Shown here one piece after another: positions 11,616 through 23,702 of a stretch of 64,000 nt of DNA (positions are counted from its first letter, which is position 1; every line of letters begins with the position of its first letter). Source of the stretch: Hymenoscyphus infarciens (lineage: Eukaryota; Ascomycota; Leotiomycetes; Helotiales; Helotiaceae); contig LLCB01000003.1 in NCBI GenBank assembly GCA_001414345.1, positions 62,001 to 126,000 of the forward strand. The letters run 5' to 3'. The notes below the pieces were generated by a model. The model worked only from the letters and a program-made list of their open reading frames with translations. It did not search any database and was not told the origin of the DNA. A program made the translations under genes and the position numbers.

Positions 11616-14600
11616 GGTGTGATTTAGCTTGGCTTAGCTTGGCTTTGGGGTGTTGGATTGCTGTTGAATGTGATTTATGACTGGAAAGGAGTTACTTGGG
11701 GAGTTGGAGAAAGGTCTTGAGTTTGATGCTTGATCAATAGATGTATAAACGTAGACCAAATATTGTACAAAATTCCGGAAATGAAATACACTACAAAGGA
11801 TGATGGATGAGCCTACTCCCGGTCGGGATGACAATTAATTCCTAGGCAGATTTTACGAGAAGTATATCCTCATATTCTGTCAGCAGAAAGACCTCCAATG
11901 AGAAAATTCCCTCTTTCCCCTGAATGTCTTTCCAAATCTAGAATTTTGAGGTAAATCCTCTTTAAAACTGAGACAAGCACCTACTCTAAGGTGCAGGAAC
12001 GCTAATCGTATAACGATCCAGTCTGATTGTTCGCAGACTTCGCGCTGTCGCTTTTTGTTTCGTCTTCATTGTAGACTTGCTGAACATTAATCCACTGCTA
12101 AAATAAAATAAAAATTCTCGCTCAAACGAATTCGAGGTTTTCGACAGTAGCCTAGTCAAAAACTACTTTACTGCCCTAAATTAATTCCCTCTTTTTCTGA
12201 GCTGCATTTGAGGGGTCGGAGGAATAGAGTATGTTGATTGTAGAGATGGGGGAAGAACATGACATTGCCAATTTGAAAGAGCACTATAATCTGATTGTTT
12301 TGGAGTTTTGCCTGTGTTATTATTCGTTGAGGCATGGCGAAGGAGTCTATTTATGAAATATTTACCTCTTTAGTACAAGCCAAGTGGAAATTAAGAGCTA
12401 ACTCACTTCACTGCTAGCACAGATTGCATCAGTTTCCCGAGACTTTTTTCTTTCTTTTTTTTCTTCATGACCTTGGGAGCTTTTATCTTCGTCGACAACC
12501 AAGATAGAATTTGTTAAACTGATCAGCAAACAAAAGTTTGTTTTAAATTTGGATAGGTGTAGTACAAACTCAAGCGTCCATGTAATTCCTTTTACTAGGC
12601 ATGAATATCATGTTAGCCTGTCGATTGGGCTTATTCGACGAGCCAAATGTGTTGCAAATTCTTGAACAATTAAACCGTCGCGGTGATAGCAACTAGATGT
12701 TGCGAAAGAAGCCAAGACACTTAACCACATCTGAAGAGTCACTTATAAAAGCAGGCAGAAGTTGTGCTTCAGTGCAATAACCACACAACGAACAAGACTC
12801 GCAAACCTATATGTGCGATGATGAACGTGAAGCCAAGCTTGAAGGTATCTCATCTCTCTCGTAGCGTGACTGAGTACTACTTTGAGCGTTTGAGAAAACA
12901 TGTACTTGAACTTGGAAACTTTTTTCCCTTCGGGTTCCTTCAGATGTTCTGTAGTAGGAAGGTTTTCGACCGCAATTAGCGAACTCCTTGCTTTACTGAT
13001 CCTACCAGAACTCCCTTAAATTCTGTCCTAGTCGGAAGATAGAATGTCGCCTATAGAACTAGCGGAGATGGAAGAAAGTTCTGTTCTCATCACCAAGAGC
13101 CCAATCCACTCTTCGTCGACGTTGTGGGTGTACTGTTCGTTGAGAAAAGAGGCGAAACTGCCTATTTACAGAGCTCTCTCGTAACTCAAGGGAGGACTGG
13201 GGGACTAGTATATTTCAATCTTAGTAGCAAATATTATGTCATTATGCAGAGCAAGTTCATGATAGAATAGCATGCCGCTGCGTATAATTTCAAAGACCTG
13301 GTAGGTAAGAGGGATTTAACTTTTTTCCTCACACCATTTCTCTTATACTCTAGAAGAACACACCATCCAACAAAATCATCTTTTCAAGATCAAGACACTT
13401 GCTGGGGGGGGGGGGGGGGGGGGCGGTTCTCCAAAACAAAAAAAAAAACCACTCACATGCACGTAGTTAGTGAACTATCATGAAAGACGAGTGGCACTAC
13501 GTTCGGGCAAGAGCGATGTAAACTTCATACTGAGGCGCAGGTCATGACATCGTATGCTTTGTTTCCATGTATTTGTGTTTGAATAGAATTCATTTTTGTT
13601 AACCAAGACATACTCTATGTGTACTTGTATAGGGTTTCTCGCTCGGATATTTTTTTTTCGGAGAGTATAAGATAGTCGGTGGGAGTATAATTACTTCGAC
13701 AGCAGTTTGGAAGCTTTCTAGTACTAACTTGGCTAAGTTTCTACCACAAATCCCCTCCTAGGTACGGAAAGCAAAAAGGTTCAACTGAGAAGTAGGAGAA
13801 GGCTATGCTACTAGTTTACAAAGAAAGGATTGAACACACAGAGGTGTCATCAATGACTGCTCTGGACTAGCCTTCTCGTTCGTTGTAATATAGTTCATTT
13901 CAGTCTATTTACAGAGCCTTTTACCTCGCAATCATGAGACAAAGGAGAATTCAACAGCTGAGGAGCTTAGCTTCTAGTGTTTTTGGGTCGCATTGCATTG
14001 CTCAGGAGAAGTTTGCCCACTGGGGATTGTCAGATTTTGATGGAGCACTGCTTGTCAAGTATCACAATTGAACCTCGGCTTTGCATGAAGTAGAAGCTCC
14101 CCACCTAGATCCTGGAAGTACGACTACGTTCAGGCATCCACAGAGCGGTTGATGTAACGGCATCTCATATATGCTCAATACCTCACTTTCACTTCTGTTG
14201 TTCTTGATTTAAAGTTAATTCTTCTATCCGCGGGACTTTTTACAAAGATTTTAAAGGACAATACCTAGTAACAGAAGATATCAAGCGGTACTTGATATAC
14301 CAGAGAACGAATTGCGGGGAAGCCTAACTTACAAATCGTTGCAATATCGGTGTATTTGGAGTTTCAGTCGCGGAAGTGAACAGAAAATGGAGCTGGTAGC
14401 AAGCTCTCTTACTGGTTTTTCATGAAACTATCTCTGAAAAACTCTCTTTCTATCCTAAAGTTGAAAGGGAAAAGTTCTTTGCGATTAACTTTGCTTTCAA
14501 AATCGACAACAAGAACAGCATCGACAGCAGAAGCTACCCTATTTTATCAGCAGGTTGAATTTCTCTCTCTCGTACTTGGACTACTCGATACTTTCGAAAC

Positions 14601-16430
14601 TTTCTATGCTTCGGAAATTCTGTGCATGAGAATATTGAGAGAGTGTAAAATATCGCATGAGATATGATGAGTCTTCTGTGGAATCTGATAAGCTATCTTA
14701 CTACCCTGCGAAGAGCAATACAATTTTCCGTGTTGGTAGTTGCAAGTAAATCAAGAGTTTTTCCAAAAGAGGAAGTTTAGAAAACCAACGAAATAAGAAG
14801 GACACAGTTGGGCTGGCACGAGATAAGAAGTTCCTCAAGTAGTATTCCTGGACGAAAAAAGATGCTCGAGTGTAATCAACTACAACGAGTTTCTTCCAAC
14901 GCGTGAAACGAACCATTTCCCCACTGGACCGTAAACAGGATGCAGCCAATTGAACCTGTAGAATCACAAGGCTGCAAATTTCCTAGGCTACCTGATGAGA
15001 AGAGAGATTTTGAACTTTTTTTTTCTTTTCTTTGCGACAGCAAATACTAAACTTGCCCTAAAAGGTCAATGTCTTCAACTCCCCAAAATTTCATGCTGCT
15101 CCAGGTCCGTCGATCGTATATTTTTTCCTTCAGAAACCCTACATCGAAGCATGATTCGTAAAAGATGAAGATTTGGGTCGAGAACACTGTTGTTAGCATT
15201 TTTAGTATACTATGGCTTAATTATTAACGCTGGAATGTGCTTACCTGTCACCCGGTGGACACTGAAAGTGGCACCATTACTTCATTACCAACGTATATAA
15301 CTCTACGTAAACAGCGTGAGAAAGTCTAAAATTCAAGGAAAACGCTGAATAGCCTCCTGTACATCTGGTGCTATTTTTGTTAAATTTTTCCAATTAGTTG
15401 TTGTCAAGTTTCTACGTTGTGACTTTAGTAATAATGATGCCACTTTACGTGTTCACCGCGAGCCTATCTCGGTGTCTTCCTCAACTTCTCCAGAACTTTG
15501 TTCCCAACAAATAAGAAATAATTTTGAGAACACCAGGTGCGTGATTTCGAATTCAGGTTGTTACTACAGCGGCTATATTTTTTTCTGCACGTACCAAGGT
15601 TTCTTTTTGGGTCTTTATAGTCTTTCTTTGACTTTGGTGAGCTATGTTGAATGAAGAAAGCAGTGTTGTCTTCAAGTTTTTGTTAGGGTTGGCTAGGAGT
15701 ATTGGCAGCAGAGGGGAACCCAAGCTTGGAAAAACTACCTTTATATTCTAAACTAAATGTTAAAGCAATAAGCAAGCTACTATAGGAAAAATTATCAACC
15801 GACATCTCTTTCCTTGACGAAAGGAACGGGCAAGTGACGACCACTGTAATAAGAACTTCAGCAGTAGCGAGGCGAAGGGAACCGCAAGTTTCGAAGCGAC
15901 ATCATAAGAAGAGTAATTTGTAAATCTTAATAAGATTCTCGGCAGTAGAAAAGAAGTACTTTCAACAGATCCAAGAAGTGTGTTCTCCCAAACTTGAGAG
16001 TTCACATGAGATTTGCTAAAATGGTCAACCCTTTATGGTATCCTAAGAGGGTTGAAACCTGAAGGAAATATGAAGATAGAGAACACAATGTCTTTAATAC
16101 GTGGTTCTTTGCGTAGTTTCATGCCCCGGCCGTTCCAACACGCCGCTCTTATTTACTCCCACCCGAATTCAGATCGTGTTCCCCCCTTTGAAATGGGTCT
16201 TGGAAGCAGAAGTTGCCAACTCGGAGACTATACTTCTGTGAAAAGTCCAGACAAATTTTCGCAAAGGGTTCACTTCGTCGCCCCCTTTTTTTACTGTCCT
16301 CCAACCCACAAGCAGATAAACGAAAAAAAAACTCCCTATGACCCTTCTCTTCAAACCCTACCTAACTTACAACCACCAAATGTCTTACTCCAAAAATGTC
16401 AAGCAACACCGAGGGAGTAAAGTCACAATC
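11616..16430. other. Gene-poor region, no gene supported
   Basis: Only short frames with skewed composition occur on either strand. I looked for tRNA A/B boxes, zinc fingers, secretion signals followed by Cys-rich sequence, and transposase or RT motifs, and found none. A G20 tract (13404-13423) is the single striking feature. Base composition is close to that of the neighbouring intergenic DNA and not RIP-like. Confidence 0.45.
13404..13423 (+). repeat. G20 homopolymer
   Basis: Twenty consecutive G follow CTTGCT and are followed by CGG and then an A-rich run. Such a tract is unusual in this genome segment and may be mis-sized in any assembly. Confidence 0.95.
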
Positions 16431-16592
16431 AGCTCTTATTACAAAGACTACCTATCCTATCCGCCTTGACATTAGACACAAAACACTCTCAAAAAAAAGT
16501 TTAGAGCTTAAGAAAGAGAGAGAGTATTAACGGCAGTATTCTATTCCATATTCTATACTAATAAATAGCAAGAAAAGCCTAGTATAAAGGTA

Positions 16593-16945
16593 CAGGTACA
16601 GCGTGTAAAGAATATTAGGCACTCTTATCTACGCCTCTACTACCTAATATCAAGTCTACGTATTATATAGAAAACATCTCTAATCAACTTTCGTTTGAAA
16701 AAACTGTAATAATTCTTTCTTATATAGATAGTTAATTATTAGCAGCTTACTTTTTAGACAACATTTTACTGCGTTGTTATTATTATAATGTATAGACAGA
16801 CTTAAATTTAGGTAGTAGAGGTAGTAGAGGTAGCAGAGGTAGTAGAGGTAGCAGAGGTAGTAGAGGTAGCAGAGGTATAGGAATATAGGTAGAGGTGTAT
16901 AGTAGGTAGAGGTAACTAACAAACATTCTTTACACACTATACCTG
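16593..16945. mobile_element. Candidate short inverted-repeat element (MITE-like), RIP-like composition
   Basis: An inverted repeat of 24 bp bounds a 353-bp AT-rich segment: 16593-16616 begins CAGGTACAGCGTGTAAAG, and its partner at 16922-16945 is complementary at 21 of 24 positions, the three differences being transitions. The interior carries the 9-bp minisatellite at 16811-16873. I found no target-site duplication directly outside the arms, so the true ends may lie further out, or this may be only a decayed remnant. The wider stretch from about 16440 to 17050 is also AT-rich. Confidence 0.4.
16811..16873 (+). repeat. 9-bp minisatellite, 7 copies (GGTAGTAGA/GGTAGCAGA)
   Basis: Seven head-to-tail copies are read directly; units alternate T and C at the sixth base. 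Imperfect copies continue to about 16915 (ATAGGTAGAGGTG). Confidence 0.95.
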
Positions 16946-19900
16946 CCTCGTGAGAGCTAGGTATTGAAAAGATAGAGAGACTTTAATGAAGAAGTAAGAG
17001 AGTAAGGCCTTTTTATCTTATATCTTACCTCTTATACTTTGTTAGAAAGAGAAGGGATTTTTCGGGGTTAATTTGATATTTTGTTATTACAGTCACTATT
17101 TTATTTTTTTGCTATCAAATGTTTTACAATTTTGAGAAAAGTGATGTTCGTCAATTGGATTTTATCCATAGTAGGTAGGGGCATTTCCAAAATAGACAAC
17201 ATAAGTTTTCTCCTCAAATTGAGAGGTAAAAAAAAAGGGGGGGTTAGTATCTTAGTAAGAATAAGTAAAGCTTCATACTCTGCTAACTAACAGGTCTCCT
17301 CGGATAGAATTCGTACACCTTGCTGTCAATTTTGGTCTTTTCTAAGTCTGTGTTATTGTTTCGCGATCAAGTTATGTTCGTAGTTTCCAAAATTAATTGT
17401 TTGTACGGGGATCAATAGATAATATATGTATCATCTAAAAACTTTGTTTCGAAACATGGATTGATAATTGTTATTCTTCTTGAACAATAAATATCATTTG
17501 ATTGATGGATTTTTTTTCAGATGAAAAAATATTGTATGAGAGGAGCTAGAGTAATGAGGTTCTCCTAGAACTATGTGAAGCCCAAAAAGTAAAAGAGCCA
17601 AGTATGAAAAACCAGTGCAGAGAATAAACCAATGAACACTCATTTAAAAGAGCAAAGGAAGAGCTCTTCCATCTCTCGGCTACAATTGCGACTCCAGTCT
17701 CCATTCACGAACCACCAACTCACACCCAAATCTCTCTGCATCCGTCCTCTTCCGGTGTAAGCAAACCTAACGTCATATCTGAGATTAAAAATCCCATTCA
17801 CTGCCAACACAGAGAAAATCATCCAGACATGTCTTTTCAATTTGAGAAGCGAAAGGCTTGCACCTTGTACTCGGTGGTACACCCGTGGAGAGGATGTGCG
17901 ATTGCGTCTTTTTTCCCCGACGTGGGACATCCCCGCGAGAAGTTGCCATGCATAGAGACCCGTTTGATCACCCCCCACCGTTATTCAAAGGCATGGGTTG
18001 AGAAAAAAAACCGTGTTACTTGAAGAAAAGAGATCCGATTTCTTGCAACTACCCCGGCGAAAAAGAAAAAAAAATAGAAGGCAGAGAACAATTGAGCTGA
18101 GGAGAGAGGTTTATAGCTGAAGAGAAATGAGTGGCTGACATGCTGAGATATTTCAAGGGGATTTTCTGATAAGAAAGTATGAAACAGCCGTCTTTCACGG
18201 AATGGTAAGCCGCTGCGGGGTGTGTAGTTTTTTGACAGTAAATCAACACCACCTCGGGGCAGACAAAGTCGCACAACAGGTCTTGCTTCAGGCACCTTGT
18301 TGGTATTGGATGGAGACTTATATGTTGTTTTACTCGATCGAGTCATTGTTTGGTTGCTGGATGCAGAATTGATGACTCGATGGTACGTGTGTAATTTTTG
18401 ATGGAGGAAAGATGAGCGAGACCTGATGGGTGAGAAGTGACAGCTCGGGAGAATGAGGCTTTCGACGCATGAATAGTGGCTGGAGAGGTTCCCATAAGCC
18501 ATGAACATGCTGCAACATAGGGCTCGAGCGCTGGACCGTCGTTGACAAGTACTTAGTACATATTCTAGGTCCATGATTCTTTGTCCGTATTTATATCGGT
18601 AGTCTGATGTCTCCGGTACATTATGTCGGGAGTCGGTAAGGTTATCTCGATCATTGGAGTTGAGGTACTGCAGAAAGTACCGCTACATGTTTATGCAAAA
18701 GTCATGTACCGACAGACGGGGAAAGGAGTTGACGTAGGTCGATAAGTAATCGGTACCTTGAAGCTGCAGGTGTTGGGTAGGAGTCGGCAATGGCGTTGGT
18801 ACCCTATAAGCAGGTAGCCGTCCGTGATAGACTGATAGGAGGAGAGGGGTTGTCTGACCCCCCTAAATGCCCGAATAATAATCTCTCTGGATGAGCGCAG
18901 CTACTACCTATACTTGTAGGGAGTGAACATGATGGACAATTCTAGCATGGACAGTCTAGAAGGAGGGCTGGCCTTGCAGTGATTTGTTGGATGCTCAAGG
19001 AGGAGACTCCAAGGAGGAGACTTTAAGGAGGCGAATGGAGGCGAATGGAGGCGAAATATCATTCATCCATCTTCCTCAACCCGATGCGCTGGCAGTCGAC
19101 GGCAGCAGTTGGCTTGCATATGATTGCAGCTCCAACCAAAGAGGGAGCTCGTACTTTTTCGAGTGGCGCACCAACGAGTGGTAATTTGGGCCAGGACGAC
19201 TAGACAGGGGGGTGAAGAGGTTCTCGGATTTGGTTGACATCGTTGGTGGTGAGGTGAGATGTTCCTGGCGAGGTGAGGTGAGGTGAGGCGAGGATAGGAT
19301 GCGATGTGATGTGATGCCTCGATGGTCCTGGAATCAATATTAAAAGGTCATAACATATCAGGCCAATTATGAAATTGAATCCCCCCTTCCTTTCCCTTCC
19401 TTTCCCCTTCTCTCTTGCCTTTTCCCGTTTCCCGTTTCCCGTTTTCCTCCTCCACGAGCCAGTCCCCGGTCCCTCATTTTCGATAATCGGCTCAATCTTA
19501 CCTGATCCATTGGGATGACATCAACTTGTTAGAGACGCCTAATTTCGAGAGGTTTTCGAGAGAGAATTGCCAGCATCTCAACTACACGACACGACCACGC
19601 CCAATCTGATCAATCTGCCACCACCACTCAACACCATCACCCTTTTCACAGCGCAAGCCCCGCCTCTTCACCTCAACACCATCACCCTTCCTCATCCGTC
19701 AAGTCTTGGGCGCGGCGTGCAACAAAGTCTCCCAGATCCCAATCCAGCCTCACCGCCCTGCGCCTCTGTCTGTCTCGCCGTGTCGCTTGCTTTGGCGCTG
19801 TTTTGGTAGCACAGCTGCTCTGCTGCAGCAGCTGGCACAGCTGGGAGAGAATTGCCCGTGCGGGACCAAATTTCTCCTTCGGCCCCTGAATCCACTTCCA

Positions 19901-20248
19901 CTTCCACTTGCACCGGCGATAAACTTTCCAAGGTCGCCTACCCAACCCAACCCGACCCAATCTACAATCTCCTTTTTTCCCTTCATACAATCCAAATCCA
20001 CCAGATCTAGACGGCACGGTTCGACGTCAGAGATACTGAGGCCTCAGACTCTGCGAATCCGTATCGCATGCCATTCACCAAGATTTCCCTTGAACAATTC
20101 CTCCCCTGCCCCACTGCCAACAACCAGCAACTCAACTCACTGGCTGCGTGCCCAGCGCGATCATTGATCAACAAATAAAGGATCCATCTCCTCTCCTCCG
20201 AGCAGCGAATGCAGAGCATCCAAATATACAACAACAAACACATTCGCC
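16946..20248. other. Intergenic; far and near promoter of the Msb1-like gene
   Basis: No convincing gene. A minus-strand frame at 17981-18574 is open but runs into low-complexity F/S-rich sequence and is not supported. From about 19380 to 20248 the plus strand becomes strongly C/T-rich with few G, as is common in long 5' UTRs and core promoters of filamentous ascomycetes. This fits the start codon at 20249. Confidence 0.45.
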
Positions 20249-23200
20249 ATGGTGGGCTTCTTTTCCAGATTGAAGGGTAAGGATGGTCCCGCAAAAGTAT
20301 CCAAGAAAAGAGGGCAACAACCAGAGGTCGAAGTTGCGCCGTCAAAACCACGATGGGTGGATGCGTGGACACGAACAAGCGTCGACCCGGAGGAGGTACA
20401 AGAGCTGTTGAGAGGCTGCACAATTGAATTGAAGTCGAGAGGTACGATCAGGATCCAAAAGCCTCCCGCTTTCGATTATGCATGGAACCATTCCCATGTT
20501 TGCTAGGTGACACAGGCTAATCGACCCTTCTAGCCCTGGATATGCCCTTTCTCCTCCTCCCTTTCCGACCCACCTCCGACCCCAGCGCTGCGCGTACTTT
20601 TATTCGACATTTCTTCGATCGTGGGCAATTACATGGCGAGATGTTAGCACAAGAGCTACGGTTGACCGAGCCTATGGTAAGGTTCAATGGCTGCTGGGGA
20701 AAAGTTTGGAGGCTAACGGGGAACAGGTTTTGTGCAGCGTTGTTAAATGGTGTTGGAGTAGACTACCTGGCGGAATAGTTGGTTATGATGCATATGAAAT
20801 GTTCAAGGTCGGCGAATATGGTGGGTAAAATCCGACATTCGGGAAGATTTGCATACTAAGTTGACTTGGTAGATTCGAGCATGGCCAGAGATTCTTTTGC
20901 GACTTTTGTACCCCTCAGCGTGGAGTCCGATGCGCGTACCAAAATTATCTTCGACTATTTCGACCTCCTTGCAGCGATTGCGGCACATTCCAAGCTGAAT
21001 GGGTTTGGAGGGAGAAAATTATCCAGATTAGCAGGATGGTGGGCTTTTGAGCACAACGATGGAGGCAATGGCTTTGAAGGAGGTTACAAAAGCTGGTTAC
21101 GGTAAAGAAGCACACCCTTTGCATATCAAATCTCCAACGATACTAACTGATAGGTAGTGCTGCCGATGCTGCAAGCCATTTGTTCTTTGCCTATCTACGA
21201 TCTTTGTCACCTGAATCAGTCAAGGGCTTAAATGGGATTTCTAACCTTCCAATGTCTCTTCAAAAATTGGTCCAGGACACAGAATACCCACCGGAACGAC
21301 CATCGCTACTACAATCGCAAACTACCAAGGTCATCATGATTGTGGATTCGGTATCGCCAACACCTTTCGCTCTTTTGCGCCGAGCCAACCACTTCCAATA
21401 CCGAGATGACGACCGGGCTTTACAGGAATTCGCCGAGTACGAGGATCCTGTGAAGGCGCTTACCGATGAGTGTCGGCGAGTCCTCAAATCGATTTCCTCA
21501 GCAAATCAGTCACAAGCTTCAAACTCAAAGGAATCAACCGGACTACGTGACGCTTCATGGTCAAGATTTGAAGATATTGGATTTTCCGGAGGGATGGATG
21601 AACCGGAAGAGGATGATGAGAGCAGCTTTATGAAAAAGCCACGCCAGCAAGGATTAAGGTCGACACCTCACCCCAGAAACGCGGGATTGAATCGACCGAC
21701 TACCCCTTCTTGGGCCGATTTCTTATCCGTTGGATTCGTAGACGAGGCCAAAAATGGACCTGCTCCGTTGTTATTACCACCAGACAAGATCCTTCCTCCA
21801 ATCGATACCCGAGGACATAGCTCACAATCACATGCGCCTAGACTGGAATCAAGTTCGAATCTTGAGCCTGGTGAGTTGGCAAGTATCAATCGATTCGATT
21901 TAGATGATTCATTCTGGTGGGTTTGGATTAGTAGTTTAGCTGGCGAGGAAACCCCGGATCGTAAGGCTGCCTTTGGTCGATGTGCTCTAATCGAAACTAT
22001 TATTCGAGGGGGAAGATGGCTAGTCATGGAGGAAATGGTCAAGGGAGCGGCTCCAGATCCCGAGGAAGGCGCATACATTGCAGAAAAGAAGAGCTTTTGG
22101 GGCCGAAGCAAGAAGACGAAGTTGACTCGACGAAAATCAACTGGCAAGCAAGCTCTCGAGCAAAATCCTGGATTGCGACCTAATTTAACGAACCAAAGCG
22201 AAGGCAACAGCAAGACCAGCATTGGACCGGACCAACATGCACGAATTCAGGCAGCAGCCATTCAACTACAGCAGAGGCAACGACAGATGGAAGCTGAGCA
22301 ACAACAAGGACTTCGACGAGGACGAGCCGATAACGACATGATGTCACAAAAGACATCAAGTGTGTTTACTCTTCAGCCTGTCATCATGAGTGAAGCTTCA
22401 CCCGCGATGAAATGGGCCAATAAATACGACAAGGACGCCATTCGGGAAGCGTATCTCAAAAATAGAGACCACGGCCGTGGGCTTGCTCAGGCGACCATGC
22501 AAAGAAATGGGCAAGGCCAAGATAATTTACGCGAGATCCCGGAACGAGAAGACTCGAGAGAAAGAGATCTTCCAGCTGTGCCTAGCTCATCACAGGGTCC
22601 TGCTGTTCCTTCGAAGACCCCAACCCCGCCACCGGCTGCTTCATTTCCACCAACCCCTCGTCCATATGAAGAGGAACAAGTTCAATCCCCAACACAGGCA
22701 GCCGAGGTTGCTCTTCCACAGCCGAGTCACACCCCTATCCGTGACTCGCCATCGCCTCTTCCCCCCTCTCCTATGCCAACCTCCCCAATGCCCCGTATTG
22801 AGCCAAGCATTGATATTGTCAGACCTTCCGAAGATCACAGTGGTTCCAGCCCTGAGAGCAAAAAGCATAATAAGTTGAAGAAGAAGGAAGCTGGTGGTGG
22901 TGGTGGATTCAGAAAGATGTTTGGACGCAACAAGAAAGCACCAGAGAGCAAGCCACCATCCGCTTCTCAAAACGGAAACAACCAAGCCAGTGCCAGTCTT
23001 CAACCACCAACGTCAGGCGGTGGACTTGGAAGAAGATTATCAAACATGCGCAAGAAGCCGGTAGCAGTGGCCGCCCCAGCACCAGTCGCTCCTACCAGTC
23101 AACAGCCTTCAGATGATGATATTACTCCAGTCGCGTCTCCTCATCACGAGCAGCAGCAATTTGAGAGATCGTATGATCCCTCTGTGCAAGAGAGCATCTC

Positions 23201-23702
23201 CCGAGTTGATACAAACGACGAGCGAGAGGCCCACCAAGCATTTTCCAACTTCGATCAAGGTCCATTGGACGATGTTCCAGCTTTCGTTCCTGATGATTCT
23301 CCAAGGGCTAGCGAGGATGATGCTGCTCCTCCCCCAATTGGAAGAGCGCGCGATTCTGACGATCATTCTGCGCCATTGACCAAGGAGGTGTCACCTCAGC
23401 AAGATAGGTGGGCGCAAATCCGAAAGAATGCAGCAGACCGAGCAGCTGCCCGACAGAGTGAGGAGCAAAGCCGAGGTGGATACAGTCAAAAGACCGATGG
23501 AGACGACGGAGAGACCAGTGGAGAAGAGAGTAAGCATTGACTTTATCCCTTTCAAAATTTTCAATACTAATGCATCATAGCAATCGAGTCACGAGTAGCC
23601 AGAATCAAGGCCCGCGTCGCTGAGCTGACCGGCAACATGGAAACAACTGGAAGTCCTGCCACTCGATCGCCCGTTCGAAGTCCCGTTTCCTCGCGATATT
23701 AG
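20249..23702 (+). CDS. Msb1/Mug8-domain morphogenesis protein (RhoGAP-like fold)
   Basis: Homologue of yeast Msb1 (the MsbA type of filamentous fungi), which links Cdc42/Rho1 polarity signalling to cell-wall integrity at sites of growth and septa. Six exons (20249-20441, 20534-20676, 20727-20820, 20873-21101, 21158-23529, 23581-23702) join without a stop to 1050 aa. The N-terminus is MVGFFSRLKGK. The Msb1/Mug8 domain (about residues 30-420) shows PEEVQELLRGCT, LDMPFLLLPFRP, KWCWSRLPGGIVGYDAYE, ARDSFATFVPLSV and GRKLSRLAGWWAFEH. The long C-terminal half is disordered and rich in Pro and Gln, with a polybasic block near residues 785-815 (KKHNKLKKKEAGGGGGFRKM) that may bind membrane. The last 40 residues come from a separate small exon (ESRVARIKARVAELTGN). 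Internal joins all give family-like sequence. Confidence 0.88.

Noticed and set aside
17981..18574. Minus-strand frame of about 197 codons
   Set aside because: The translation is low complexity (S/F-rich) toward the end, with no domain and no splice-supported continuation.
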